This document shows, piece after piece, positions 22,770 through 36,121 of a DNA stretch of 64,000 nt. The position numbers and the translations under genes were made by a program. The DNA is taken from positions 18,854,501 to 18,918,500 of the forward strand of contig OX365945.1 of assembly GCA_947247005.1 (NCBI GenBank). Direction: 5' to 3'. Position 1 is the stretch's first letter. Each line of letters opens with the position of its first letter. The notes beneath the pieces were generated by a model. It did no database searches. It saw only the letters and a list, made by a program, of their open reading frames with translations, and was not told the DNA's origin. Source of the stretch: Spisula solida (lineage: Eukaryota > Mollusca > Bivalvia > Venerida > Mactridae).

Positions 22770-24015
22770 ATAGTTGGCCTTAATTATATTACTTATATTT
22801 TCCATTAAACCTATACCAACCTATATCGATTTATGGTTAAAACTTCAAAAGTGCAGTCACGGCTCAATGCTCGAAATCGAACTATATTTAAGCTTATTTT
22901 ACCTGAGTTTTCAGTTATCGTTACAATGAGAATAGATGTCCCTTTTTTAAAGTTGTCGCAATCCGCAGCGGTGCTCTATTTTAATTTTTATTATAAACGC
23001 TCATGGTCGTACAGAACAAACATTTCCTGCTGAACCGCAAAAAGATTAACGATCATCCGTAATAAATATCCCCCGTGACGCACATCAAACGAGATTTTTA
23101 TTTCATGGTCTGTTGGGAGACATTAGCTTTGATGCTGTTCAATATTTACGGCACTAATTATCAGAAATGAAATATGACTTTAATATCATGTCCTAGTGAT
23201 TATAATGGGTATGACTAACGACATGCAATTGATATTGTTCGGCGCTTCACGGATTTATTAACAAAATTGCTCTTTCAAATAACAATATCACTTTGATTGA
23301 TGCCCTTTGCTTTATAGTTGAAATGTGGAAAGCATTTCTATAAACAAATACTAATCAACAACTAACTGACTGAGAAATTGAAATTCGATTTTTATTAATT
23401 AGAAAAGCAACCGTTAAAGACCATCAGCTGTCAACAACTGTTTTAATCGTGTTTTTAGTAATAAATGAAATAGTAAGGGATGCTTAGCGCAAAATAATAG
23501 TAAGGAAAGCAGCTATAAACAGAAACAGCTGAGCACGAACACCACACAAACCAACACGTTAAAATCAGCGTTGCCGTTCAACAATCAACACGCAAGGAAT
23601 TCGATTAATCAAGTTGCGCCAGTTATTTTGTCCCATAAAAATTATTGAGTCTACTGACTTCGAACATTTTTGGTATAGTTAGCTCTCCTAATAATAAGAA
23701 TCTTGATAAATACACATAGAAATGTACTAGTGCCCTGTCCGGATCACCTGTTCATGTTGCCGGGAACCGTGAACAACCGTATTGGTATTGTTATTGTTAA
23801 TTTTTAACTGCCTCCCTTTATCTACGGTTTTGAATATTTTGTACCTGCAGATGAAATTTGCTTCTTTCTCTGCATTGAGCTTTGTCCTGCAGGTTATTTC
23901 AGTGATTCTGTTTCCTTTCGGAGACTTGTGTTATGTCATATATGCTACCAATATTTGACTATTATTGTCTAATGGGGTAAGGATAATAAAAGCTACATCA
24001 ACAAAAAAAAATGTT
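22770..24015. other. Unannotated interval
   Basis: No coding, repeat or RNA feature I can support in this AT-rich stretch. Confidence 0.3.
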
Positions 24016-24019
24016 TCAC

Positions 24020-24743
24020 AAAAAAGAATCGCTAAACTCATATTGAATTAAGCTGCAAGACATCACCAGAAGGGTTATTTCAAGAATTGAAATGACTTTC
24101 CTTTTCCGATAGGTGCAAATATCATGCTGCAGTACTCACATATAAAATATTTAACAATATTTGATAAAAACTCGCGAAAAATAAATAAAATCTACGTTCA
24201 ATATCTGATAACAATCTTGTTTTAAATAAAAAACCTAACACAAATTACAAGAAAGACACATTTTATTTCACCATAAATACATGTATTTGGTACAATATTC
24301 GAAATACCACAAAACTACATGCTTTTAAAGAGAAATATAAGTTTTATCTGCTTCAAAACCGAATGTACGATGACAAATTTCAATATATATTTGTCTCTCT
24401 GTTATCAACAATTGTTTAAACAGTATTTATGAGTTTAATAGTGAATGAGTGATTGAATGAATGATAATGAAATTTTTGAATGAAAGAAAGAAGAAAGGAA
24501 TGAATACAGGAATGCATGAATTTAATCATTATTATAGATGAATGTTTGTTTAGTGTTTATTTCAATTTTATGCATTTATACACGTTATAATTGATGTTTC
24601 TCTTTTTGTGTAGTTAATATTTACAGTGTATACTTCTTAATTATTGAAAGCCTGGTTGTAGTGGGTTATTCTATCATGTATATGTCTAAACATGTTACCC
24701 TTCAGAATACAAAGATTTTATTATTATTTATTATTATTATAAT
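24020..24743 (+). pseudogene. 3' end of a non-LTR retrotransposon (LINE)
   Basis: Frames on the plus strand reproduce the end of a LINE reverse transcriptase protein: KRIAKLIL (24023), DRCKYHAAVLTYKIFNNI (about 24099-24155), NYKKDTFYF...IWYN and LHAFKEKYKFYLLQNR, ending at TAA near 24417. These line up in order with the better preserved LINE at 52634-53905 (KRAARIILRKP, NRCAYHIGLLVFK, NYLKDTFAF, IWNNTPHYI, KTFKTKYKKLLLE). Frames are broken by stops and shifts. The 3' untranslated part ends in (TTA)n at 24716-24743, like the other copy. Confidence 0.8.
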
Positions 24744-24744
24744 A

Positions 24745-26990
24745 TACGATAGCTGGGAAATATGCAATGAACATGTGGCATGCCCCATGATGGGTCAATT
24801 AAGGATGCTGTTAATTATTCAGACGGCCCAATAAGAGATTCATGGTGGACAAAATCAAGTGAAATTGAATCTGCCTGTCAATTACTTCAATGTAATGTTG
24901 CACATCGACACCTTAACCAATGCAACAAGAGGATACTGCGCATAACACAGCTTAGAAACCAAATCGCTACAGACTATGACTTATTGGGATATCTTCCATT
25001 CAAATTGTATGACTTATTGTTAGCAAAAGCATCTGTCATTTTCTATCGCTGTATGCTTATTAAGACTGCAATTCAACATGTATGACTAATTGCGATAACC
25101 GGAAGTTGACTCGTTTACACACAGTGGATAAGTTTATTCACTTACCGTTGCGCAATAGCCATTACCTTTTTATATCTAACCTCGGATATAATTACGAAAC
25201 AATCTCATTTCAGGGTAGATCTATATTATTCGCAAGGTGTGCCACCTGGGAGGGATCTCCGACCCCGTGCTTCAGGGACGTCAGGCCACAAACGTCGTGG
25301 TACAACTCATGAACGAGACTCGAGTTCTTCAATCGAGGTTATCAAGTGTTTGTAGATTCGTTTTTCTGTAGCATAGATTTCGCTCAGCAAGGATCATGTT
25401 ACAGTTACTGGTAAATTATTGCTGAGCTGTTATATAATCATAAGTATACTTCTTTTTAAAATCTGTTTTAAAACATTCATTATCCAAGTTTGATATTTTA
25501 ACTGACAGGGTTTTCACAGGTACATGATAAAAATGCAGATTCTACTCGAGGACATTTAACAAAAAAAAGAACCGATTTGCATAATTACTTTTTTAATTAG
25601 TAAATATAATAATCTGTTTGATTTTACAAATACATGATTGTATTCATTCGAGTCACGCTACGATCATACAGACCGATGCCCATAATGATAAAAACTGCAC
25701 ATCCCGATACCGGCTCGTCAATGTTTGTGCAACAAGTAAAAAGTGGAATATTGGTTGGGACGTATAATGGGATAGGACGTCGTAAGCCAGTAAGGATTAT
25801 ATCAACGGGATCCAGTCTAACGAGAGTCGATGGAATTCCCAAGCCAATAATGATGTACAATAAGAACACGAGAGGAGTAATGAGGGCGAAATGTTATTGC
25901 GTTTCTATAATACCGGTCGCAGGTCCATCAATGTATGGTATTAACCGAATGACTGGTTTAATTTGGTGACCAGGACAACTTGCAACATATGGGCACCGGT
26001 AGTATGGGAAGTCCTTTGGCCCCTGCGTATGCATCGGTATTCATGGGTAATTGGAAAATGTCGTTCTTACTATATGTAACATAAACCATGTTGTATGGTT
26101 TCGCTTCGTTGAAGATATTTTCATGATTTTGGATAATTTTCTCGAGAATTTAAATGAATTTCTGGAAAAGAAACACTTTTCATACACATACCAAGTTAAC
26201 TATGCATACCAAGTTTACTAAGTTATGATAATTCAGAAACATGTGTTTCATTTTTGGATATTACTGTTACTATTGATAGTTATAATAATCTGCAAATAAG
26301 TGTTTACGTAAAATCCAGAAATGTTCACGAGTACGTACTTTACAATTCGTAAAGAGGTATAAACGTATCTGTTCCAAGATAAGGAATTTAAGGAAGCTAT
26401 GAATGAACTTGGTTATATATTCCCGAAAAGAAATTACCACGAAAGGATTATTGATAAAGCATTAAATGCTGTTTTGTATATTACACAAAGTGATGCTTTT
26501 GTCAAAAGTACCAGAGTGTGATGATATTATACCTTGTATGACGCACGTTACAAAGGGATTTTAGTAACAGAAGATATTAGATCTATTCTAAGTCATTAAA
26601 CATTCATTAGAATTTATTTAATTAGTTTGTTCTAACTGGCTTAGAATATAAGATCTTATAACAACCTGCATTTTGACTAGCCGATAGAAATGTAATAAGA
26701 CATTTACGTTGTATATTGGAACCGCCAGATTCGGTTGGTAATTTACTTTATCTCTTGGTTGGTTCCAAGTCAAAATAGATCTTTCCAAGTTGTGTAGATA
26801 ATATCACGAAGATTAAATGGATGTTGAATGAAATATGATACTGACTTGGTACTTTAGACATGCAATTGACAAACAAAAACTCTTTCAAGAGCCATAATAT
26901 ATTCTATAATTTTGACAGGGAACATCCATTGTGAGTAACCAATTCTAACATGACCTAGCTGAAAGAGATATGACGTCATCCGATTTATGA
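24745..26990. other. Mostly unannotated interval
   Basis: Contains the short repeat at 25069-25135 (partner of 7972-8046) and a coding-like scrap at 26389-26521 (listed separately). Open frames at 24780-25085 and 25634-25969 have no recognisable content. Confidence 0.3.
26389..26521 (+). pseudogene. Coding-like fragment, unknown
   Basis: Reads KEFKEAMNELGYIFPKRNYH followed by RIIDKALNAVLY and a stop after KSTRV. Composition and codon use look like protein. The pattern is vaguely like the region after the polymerase of Penelope-like elements, but this is a guess. No flanking exon found. Confidence 0.25.
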
Positions 26991-27004
26991 CGTCATGTAG
27001 GTGA

Positions 27005-27480
27005 ACAAGTATTTTTCTCGTTCGGTTATGTGTTGACTGTTGGGCATTGTATCTTTCATGTTTTCTGTGCTCGGCTGGTTGAATTGAGTTTTATGAAAAA
27101 CAAAAACAAATTGAGTTCTACCTTCTCTGTCGGATTATTATCTTTTTGGCAGCTTGGCAATTCATTTTTTTGATTGTGAAAACTAGTTTATTCAGCTTTT
27201 TGACAGCTGGGACTTTTCTCGTTCAGTTTTGTGTTGGATATTGTGTTTTGTATGTTTTTATGGTTTCTATGCACGGCTGGTAAACTTGAAGGCTGCCTTC
27301 CCTGTCCGACTTACTATTATCTTTTGACATTCAAATGGTTTATAGTAGGTCATTCGGCTGGGGGCATTCAGCTTGTTGGAGCTAGGTCGTTCGGCAGTTG
27401 CACTTGTTTTCTTGTGGCTGGATCATTTAGCTGGGCCAGTGAACTTGTTTAAACTAGGTCATTCGACTGGGCCTTTCAGC
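27005..27480 (+). repeat. Dispersed repeat (AAACTAGGTCATTC family), copy 2
   Basis: Two partial head-to-tail copies: 27005-27150, ending TCTGTCGGATTATTATCTTTTTG, and 27175-27480, with TTGACAGCTGGGACTT, CCCTGTCCGACTTAC and repeated CTAGGTCATTCG phrases. Confidence 0.6.
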
Positions 27481-27483
27481 TTT

Positions 27484-27784
27484 TAATACGCTCGAAGGGC
27501 CGTATTATGTTTTTGTCTCTGTGTCCGTCCGTCCGCCTGTCCATCGTTAGCGATTTCCCTTCCACTCTTGAACGCCTTGACGGATTTTAAGGAAACTTGA
27601 CACTAATGTTCACCACACCAAGACGACATACAGAGCGCATGTTCTGGATGGGTCGCTTCTAGGTCACACTTTGGGTACATATGACTTTGTTTCCCTTCCG
27701 CTCTGTAACTCTAAACCTAATGTTTGCTACCAATACCTGAAAACATATATGGCGTATATTGCCCCGCTTGGCGGTGCTCTTGTT
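27484..27784 (+). mobile_element. Helitron-like short element (family AATACG)
   Basis: 5' palindrome AATACG...CGTATT (27485-27506), a TCCGTCCGTCCG tract, and a 3' hairpin CCGC-TTG-GCGG followed by TGCTCTTGTT. No terminal inverted repeats of the usual kind and no transposase. Confidence 0.65.
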
Positions 27785-27828
27785 TATTGCTGAAACTAGG
27801 ATGAATTCAACCATGATGTTCAGCTTTT

Positions 27829-28100
27829 TATTCTCAACCGGAGGGGACTACAGGTTTGCCCTCCATCCGTCCGCCAAAAAACTAGATCCTGACATAACTT
27901 AAACAGTTTCCAAGCTAGGTTTATGAAACTAAGTATGTGGATAGGAGACAATAGGCGGATTATGCACGGCTGAATGTTTCTTTTTATTCTGATAAAGGGT
28001 GGTTGCTATGGAAACGGGAATAGTGAAATTATGTCAAAAATTCTGTCATGGCTTCAAACGGATAGGGAACTTCTATAGTGCTTGCAATTAGTGACTTGTT
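27829..28100 (+). mobile_element. Helitron-like short element (family ACCGGAGGGGACT), copy 1
   Basis: Starts within the 5' palindrome (ACCGGAGGGGACTACAGG) and ends with GTGCTTGCAATTAGTGACTTGTT. The left half of the palindrome is missing. Interior contains GGTTGCTATGGAAACG. Confidence 0.6.
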
Positions 28101-28103
28101 ATT

Positions 28104-28349
28104 AGTACCCTACCGGTTTTTGACCGGAGGGGACTATAGGTTCGCCCTCCGTCCGTCCGTCCGACAAACAATCTAGATCCTGAAATAAGCTAGGGTTATG
28201 AAACTTGGTATGTGGATAGGGGGCAATAAGGGGATAGTGCACGTCAAATATTTTGATTCCGACAAAAATTGTGGTTGCTATGGCAACAGAAACATTGAAA
28301 ATAGGTCCCCCGGGACTTCTGTACTGCTTGCAATTCTTAATTTCTTGTT
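28104..28349 (+). mobile_element. Helitron-like short element (family ACCGGAGGGGACT), copy 2
   Basis: Directly follows copy 1. 5' palindrome AGTACCCTACCGGT...ACCGGAGGGGACT, a (TCCG)n tract and 3' end ACTGCTTGCAAT...CTTGTT. Confidence 0.65.
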
Positions 28350-28600
28350 CTTTATTTGTTTATGTTTAGCCTTTCAGACAGACTAAACTATGTATTTCAA
28401 CCGTTTTACTATTGAAACTAGTTCATTCAGCTTGGGGTTTCATCTAGTTAAGTCATCCTTTTTAAGCTAGGATAAAATGATTAAATGGATATTTGTATTT
28501 GCTCAGTGCTTGGTTCAAAAGTGTACACCATGAAATAAGAAAAAGTAGGTGGAGATGCAGGACTGTTAAAGTACTGACATTTACAGTTTCTTCCTTTCTT

Positions 28601-30895
28601 ATGCCCCATCTTTGATGAGGGGATATGTTGCTTTGTACATGTCTGTCGGTCGGTAGACCAAATGATTTCTGTAACTAAGAACGCTTTGCCCCAGGATCTT
28701 TAAACTGTACACGAAGGTTGGCTAGCAGCAGTAGATGGCCCCTACTGATTTTGAGATCTGTAGGTCAAGGTCACTGTGGCCTTTACCATTTTTGACTATT
28801 GAAATGGTTTCCGATTAAGAACCCTTTGCCCTAGGTTATTCAAACTGTACATAGAGGTTGGCTAGCAATAGTAGGTCTAGATGACCCCTTTTTATTTTGA
28901 GGTCAGTAGGTAAATTGTCTTTGATGAGGGGGTATATTGCTTCTCGCTTGTTGGTAGGTAGACCAAATGGTTTCCGTTCAATAACTCAAGCACGCTTTGC
29001 CTTAGAATCTTCAAATTTGAAATGAAGATTGGCCAGCAACAGTAAATGACCTCTACTGATTTTGAGGTCAAAGGTGGCTGTGACCTTTACGATTTCGGAC
29101 TATTGAAATGGCTTCCGTTCAATAACTCGGAAATCCTTTGGCCAAGGTTATTTAAATTCTTCATGGAGGTTGGCCAGCAGCAGTTGAAGACCCCCATTTT
29201 TGTGTCGCCTGAAAAGGCGACATATAGGTGTTACTTTGGCGGCGGCGGCGGCGGCGTCACAAATTGCTTGTCCGGAGCATAACTTTGTCACCTTAAGTTC
29301 AAATGACTCAAGAATTGGTATGCATGTTTCTTGCAATAAGCCGGAGTGCAGTGCGCAAGAACCATAACTCTACCTGTCATAGTTTTTGAATTATTTCCCT
29401 TTGATTGATTTTATTAGAGCATTTCTTGTCCGGAGCATAACTTTGTCACCTTAAGTTCAAATGACTCAAGAATTGGTATGCATGTTTCTTGCAATAAGCC
29501 GGAGTGCAGTGCGCAAGAACCATAACTCTACCTGTCATAGTTTTTGAATTATTTCCCTTTGATTGATTTTATTAGAGCATTTCTTGTCCGGAGCATAACT
29601 TTGTCACCTAAAGTTCAAATGACTCAAGAATTGGTATGCATGTTTCTTGCAATAAGCCGGAGTGCAGTGCGCAAGAACCATAACTCTACCTGTCATAGTT
29701 TTTGAATTATTTCCCTTTGATTGATTTTATTAGAGCATTTCTTGTCCGGAGCATAACTTTGTCACCTTAAGTTCAAATGACTCAAGAATTGGTATGCATG
29801 TTTCTTGCAATAAGCCGGAGTGCAGTGCGCAAGAACCATAACTCTACCTGTCATAGTTTTTGAATTATTTCCCTTTGATTGATTTTATTAGAGCATTTCT
29901 TGTCCGGAGCATAACTTTGTCACCTTAAGTTCAAATGACTCAAGAATTGGTATGCAGGTTTCTTGCAATAAGCCGGAGTGCAGTGCACAAGAACCATAAC
30001 TCTACCTGTCATAGTTTTTGAATTATTTCCCTTTGATTGATTTTATTAGAGCACTTCTTGTCCGGAGCATAACTTTGTCACCTTAAGTTCAAATGACTCT
30101 AGATTTGGTATGCATGTTTCTTGCAATAGGCTGAAGTGCAGTGCGCAAGAACCATAACTCTACCTGTCATAGTTTTTGAATTATTTCCCTTTGATTGATT
30201 TATTAGAGCATTTCTTGTCCGGAGCATAACTTTGTCACTTTAAGTTCAAATTACTCAAGATTTTGTATGTATGTTTCTTGCAATAAGCCGAAATGCAGTG
30301 CGCAAGAACCATAACTCTGCCTTGCATCGTTTTTTAATTATTTCCCTTAGATTGATTTAATTTGAGCATTTCTTGTCCGGAGGATAACTTTGTCACCATG
30401 AGGTTGAATGACTTGAAACGTGGTATGCATGTTTCTTACCAAAAGTCCAAGTGCAGTACACAATAACCGTTACTATACCTTGTGCCATTTTTCAATTTTT
30501 TCCCTTTGATTGATTTTATAAGCATTTTTTGTCCGTGGCATAACTTTGTCACCATAACTATTAATGACTCAAAAATAGGAATGCATGTTTCTTTGCTGTG
30601 ACATGAAGTGCAGTGCGCAAGAATCATAACTCTAGCTTGTGTAGTGTTTGAATGATTCCCTTCAGATTGATTTTATCAGGACATTTTTTTGTCCAGAGCA
30701 TTGCTTTGTCGTTTTTAGTTCAGATGACTAGAGAACTCTTGTGAGTCTGATATGTAGCCCAATACTGGATAGTTTTCCATGACAAATGTGCATTGCGTCA
30801 GGCGACACATGCGACTCGCGGAGCTTTTATTATTTTGGAGATCGAAGGTCACTGTGACATTTGCCATGGGGGCATACGTGTTTTACAAACATCTC
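28601..30895 (+). mobile_element. Helitron-like element (family ATGCCCC), interrupted
   Basis: 5' end ATGCCCCATC...GATGAGGGGATAT at 28601. Internal ~180-bp tandem units carry GGTTGGCTAGCAGCAGTAG and TAGGTCAAGGTCACTGTGG. 3' end CATGGGGGCATACGTGTTTTACAAAC at 30866-30895. The element is split between 29200 and 30829 by insertion of the next entry, between T residues and without target duplication. Confidence 0.6.
29201..30828 (+). mobile_element. Pearl/Helitron-like element with 158-bp tandem core, copy A
   Basis: 5' end carries the perfect palindrome TGTCGCCTGAAAAGGCGACA (29203-29222), then (GGC)n at 29239-29256. The core is about nine units of 158 bp: CTTGTCCGGAGCATAAC starts at 29267, 29425, 29583, 29741, 29899, 30057, 30214 and 30372, then two diverged units. 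The first units are almost identical to each other and later ones increasingly diverged. The 3' end has AGGCGACACATGCGACTCGCGGAGCTT, which repeats the octamer of the 5' palindrome and contains the hairpin GCGA-C-TCGC. Confidence 0.8.
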
Positions 30896-30899
30896 AAAT

Positions 30900-33800
30900 T
30901 GCAAGTGTCATTGACTATAAGCATATAAAAGATAACTATAACCACAGTAATGTAAGTAGATGTCAATGCCAACACCGGGGGTACTACTTGAGCTGTCAAT
31001 TGTTCGTCGAATATAGGAGCTGAAATATAAAAAAATAAATGTACAGTAATTAAATGTTTGAACTTCAATCAACTTACTACCAGTAGTACACCACCTTCCA
31101 ATCGGTCTACTTCACCAAGAGGATTTATGTAATGAAGGATCTTCTCTTTTGGTTTTACCACCTTGACATTATATAGAAATTATACTTGCAGAAACATTCA
31201 CAATTGTTGCAGCTTAATGTTGCTTGATTACATTGAAGGCCATTTTACAGATTATTTTACCAGGCTACTAAGTGGAGAGCTTCATGTCATGCTTCAAAAA
31301 ACTTATCACACATTTTTAAATCTTATGCAAAGTCATTTTACATCAATACTAGTGCTGGTTGTATACCATATTGAATTAATTAATTAGGGGCGAGGCAAAT
31401 CTCCATTATTATCCATCCAAAATATGGTATGTAGAGCAGTTGTTGTTGATTAGAAGGCCTCCAGTCCATACACAAAAACATTATTATATTTATAAAAACA
31501 GTAGTGCCAAAAACAAAGACAACATTTAAAGGAATACGCATTAACATAAAATACTTAAGACCCATTTCCGCAGCAACGTTATTCATTTTGATACAAAGAG
31601 ATTTACAGCTTTATTGATAAACCAATGCCACAGGTACAATGACCAGTATAACTGTTGCATACCATAATTAATGCAACTCCATATTCAGTAACAAAGACCC
31701 CACAGTCCCTGTTATTGGTTTGAAGAGGTACCTAAAATGAAATATTGAACTGCATGGTAGAACAATTTTCATATGTATGGGGTGTGTTTGTTTATCCTAG
31801 TATTAGCTTTTCAGTGGAGTACCTTAAAAAATAAAAGTAGTAGAAATGTCACACAGCAACAAGTAACCACCAGACAACTCAAAGACGATTAGCAGACCTA
31901 AATAATTTCCAGTTGATAACAAGAGAATAGTTGTGTCAACGCTTTTCAAACTGGTTAAAGGATAATTGTCACTATAACTGGTTAAGCTGAGTGCTGCCTT
32001 CCCTGTCTGACTTAATATTATCTTTTTTCACACATTAATAACGTTTTGCCAATATATCTTTTCAAGAAATAATGCGATGTCGGAATAAATAACGAATAAA
32101 CGCATGATATGCGTCTGAAGTTCCATACATTCTTTAAATTTAGTTGATGAGACTAAATTATGTGTAACATTACAAAAGAAATTCAGAGATAATGTGAAAA
32201 CAACTCGAAAAAGGGGATAATGAATAAAATGATAAGAATTTCCTTATTCACTGTGACATATACATATCAGCTGTAAAATTATGTTAGTATGAGGTTGAGG
32301 ATCACGTTATCATCATTACTATCGTACTATACTGACATTACTTACATATAAATTATACATTTTAGACCCATCTCCGCTTGCATGCACTTCTACAACAGGA
32401 GGGCGACCTAGGGTCCTTTTGTGACTTCTTGTTATGGTTGAGAGCCCACCCGGTGGCTACATTTCTATCAACATACTGAATATTTGAATTCTCTTTAATA
32501 ACCTTTGGTTATGATGTAATTTATTTGCATACATCAGGTTGGCCTTATCGTTATTAGTGCCAACTTCAAGAGCACATTGACCCAATAATAGATGTTCCTC
32601 AAAGCAATTTTTTCTTTTGAACTCGCGTATACATCCTTCAGTAGAACAGGAAAACTGTTTTCTTTTGTAGTTGAGTCTTTACCAACCTGTCTTGAAACAG
32701 ATATTTTTATTTCAATTCCGTCCGGTCATCAGTGGTCCAAAACTAGGTCACGAGGTCAAATTATAGAAAAACAGTGCGTAGTGACTAGAGGTCTTTATCC
32801 TGCTGCTTGCAAGGGTAGAATGAAATGACGTGATCAAAACGTGATGATGTGGTTTCGTGCATAATCACAAACATACCCAGTCTGGTATTTGCAGATACTA
32901 CCCGTACATTCTTTTTCAGTGCAGTATCTTTTATGACATTTAATCAAAACAAATATGACATCTGAGTGTCTAAGTCTCGGGTATACATACTTATCTAACT
33001 ACAAATGTATACTGTTACTTACTAGCACATGCTAGGAATTTCTTCGGAATCCTTGGTGTACAAGTAAAAATTGCAGTTGCCTGCAAACAATCTAGGTGCA
33101 GCATATCTGCCCTGTTCCTGGTCGTCAGAACCATTGTCTTGTCAATTACCTTGATCAATTGTACAATTAGTAATACTTACTTCATGGAGAATATAATCAT
33201 CTGGACAACATGACTTTTGGTAGTTAAATGTGTCCAGCATTTTTCTCATACACGAGTAAATAGATAGCCATTGTTTATAAGACAAGTCATTGTAGTAACA
33301 TTTCTGCATTGTTTATAAGGTAAGCCTTCGTAGTTATTTGTAAAACTATCGAATCATTCAAAATCTTGTTGTATAGTATCTCTAATAAGCGATTACAATA
33401 ATGTTTGTTGATAAATCACTCTAAATTACTCAATATTTCAAACTAAAAAGGTCTTGTTCAAGAGGTGCAACACTCAAAATTCTTTACGTTATTTTGTTGT
33501 ATATGTAGCATGAATACATAACTTGTCAATGAATACCCCTGGTTAATGTGATGTACATATTAGTCAGACTCAAAACTAAAAATGATATATCTTAAGCCTC
33601 ATTTTCAGCACAAAGAATAGGCAGACTAACCTCATCTACGTTTTGCGATTTCATCCGAAGATAAACAATGTCTTTCGGATGGCTTTCTTTCTATTTATTT
33701 TCTGAAATGGGATACTATATCATATTTTGTAAATACCAGTACCTATTATGAAACAATATTTCAGATTGGTTTAAGCAGAATGCACAATTAATCATGGTTA

Positions 33801-34856
33801 TATATTCGTAATCACTCCCGAGTCATTAAACTATTTAACTTCAATGACGCCATGATGTAAGGCACTTCCTGTAACGACGAAACATCAATTCCTGTTTTAT
33901 TTGACGTAGGACATTTACACGCTTTAAACAAAGTGGATTGGCTAGAAAGCATGTTATTATAAAACTGCATCACTGACTGAAGGATAATCGTTTCAATAAA
34001 TCCTACAGTAGTTCACAAGAAGTTACTTCGAATTTCTAAAAAGCCAGATTATTATTTTCATCCTTCATATATACAAACTGAACTACGTAAAAACACATCA
34101 ACAGCTTCTTGCTGGTCGTCAATGGTCCTTTTTCTGGCGTGGATGATGTGATTCTTTACCATTTTACGGTTGGAGAAAATCTCCTAGTGAGTGTGTTGTT
34201 CGAATCCTACCTCCGTCATCTCTCTCACCCCATTATCCACCATGTCTTTGATTTCTTTCGATAAATGGCGATCGATTGTTATGAAACACCAACATGAACA
34301 CTAAAGTAACAGTAACAAATTAGCAATATGATATTAGCACAAATAGAGAAAACTAGTTAAAAGAAGTGTAAAATATATATTCTGCACATGTAGGCCTATG
34401 TAGTATGTGGTTAGAAATTATAACGCCTTAGCTATTGGTATTTGCCCGGAGTTAATTGTTTGTAATCAAAGCACCAAATAACAGAACCCTAACAGTAATT
34501 TATAGACTGTCTTTATTCTGGATCAGTTATTGTTAAGGCATGTTGTGTGGGAGAAATGGCTGTTATTACTGTGAAGGCGTATTGTCATTATCACATACTC
34601 TTTGTATGTTTTATTGCAGACAATAACAAACACCAATTGTGTAGTAAATCAATCATGCTATTAAAAAATAATTGTGTACATCCTGGAGTAAAAAGTTGTG
34701 TCAGCTGGAGGACTAATCGTGGTACCATGTTATTGCATGTAATTTCTAGCTTAGTTGAATTTGCCCTATATGTTTTTGGTTATCATAATAAGTGTTTACT
34801 TAATTATCATAGTAATTATATTTACTATCAATAAAGTGGTTATTTCAAACCATATA
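30900..34856. other. Mostly unannotated interval
   Basis: Non-coding as far as I can tell. 31975-32030 holds the right end of the CCCTGTCTGACTTAATATTATC dispersed repeat. A TTTTTTTATATTTCAG acceptor-like sequence followed by an open frame lies on the minus strand near 31021-30883 but I cannot connect it to a gene. Confidence 0.3.
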
Positions 34857-34858
34857 TA

Positions 34859-36121
34859 CACTTAACCGATTTAGAAACGCAACTATTTTGGGGTTCAGTA
34901 TTTTTGTATTAATTATTATTTAAATTTTATTGGCGTTTAAACCAATGAATGGGACGCTAGTCTTATGCCTGGTACGATTTTCTACCACAAAATATTTCAA
35001 TTTATCCCATTACGTCACAGTGGCGTCATTTTCATTATTTACACGTGACGCGTGAGCAAAACCACTGGGCGTGTCGATTTGACCGACAATTTAAAGAGAA
35101 ACGATACCCCAACAAAAAAACATGAAAATTTAATTTTGGCGTGCGTTGTATACGGTGCCACGCTTTTAGGATACATAACATCCTGGTGCCTTCGACTTGC
35201 TTTAAGCAGTTATGTGACGTTTTATCATGACAAAGTAGATGAACTGTCGTCTGTCGACGATATTTAGACTTGCATAGTGTTTCCAAGGGACAGTTTACAC
35301 ATACGATTGTCTGCGTCAGGTATACCGACGATACAAGCGCGTAAACATGATGGCACCAAACGAATGTTTTTTTAAAGTCGTCACTTCCGGTTGAATATAT
35401 TTTCTGTTATACCTACAATTTCAAGGCAATGATGCGTACGATTAAGTAATTTTGCTTCAATATTCATTCCGTAACATTTTGATTAATGTTTATTATGACC
35501 CATGTTAAAAATCGCTTCATTTTGTCTGTCTTCTTATTTATCTTGACATATTCCATTATCCACTTCCGGTTAGGGGTTTGAGATGTCATAGACATAAAAA
35601 ATGTACATTCTTAACCATTGGACACATTGCAGCCTACGCTAGATGGGCAAAAACTCGCTGACAGCTCATGTTGAGGCTGTGGAGGTCATTGCATTTTTAC
35701 TCGTGAAACGAAATTTGAAGGCAGACACAAATGGCCGTCAAGAAGTGCATCATCAAGCAGAAACTTCTGAACGTTTGGATTGATACGTGTTTTCCTCATA
35801 GACGTGTGGAACAACATCCTACAACACTTTACTTTGCCGCCAATGAGGCAATACTTTGCCGCCAATGAGGCAAAGGCGCCTGATTCTTATAGCAGGTTGC
35901 AGCTTATAGATACATTATTAATTTTGCGAACTTGACATTGTCGATCAATACATTTCGTGGTTTTGTTTTGTGACCATCTAAACCTTGATTACAATGAAAT
36001 TTGCACATCTATGATTTCATGTATTGATTGCATTACATGTAAAATTTCAATAGAATTGAAGCACCTTAACTGACTTAAATATATCAAAAACCCACTGTTG
36101 CGTTTTTAAATCGGTTAAGTG
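34859..36121. mobile_element. 1.26-kb TIR element with TA target duplication
   Basis: CACTTAACCGATTTAGAAAC at 34859 is matched in inverse at 36121 with one mismatch over about 25 bp. TA flanks both sides (34857-34858 and 36122-36123), as in the Tc1/mariner group. No transposase frame is recognisable, so the copy is non-autonomous. A 20-bp tandem repeat, TTTGCCGCCAATGAGGCAA, lies at 35831-35872. Confidence 0.7.

Noticed and set aside
25634..25969. 111-codon open frame (plus) with an 81-codon frame on the other strand
   Set aside because: No recognisable domain, no splice context and equal openness on both strands. Chance is likely.
29239..29256. (GGC)n as an expanding coding repeat
   Set aside because: It lies at a fixed place inside a mobile element and recurs in the inverted copy (57000), so it is part of the element.
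30883..31068. Minus-strand exon with a good acceptor (TTTTTTTATATTTCAG) and a hydrophobic tail
   Set aside because: Single short frame with no donor, no partner exon and no recognised protein.
34190..34215. B-box-like GTTCGAATCC
   Set aside because: No A box at the right distance and no repeat partner in the window.
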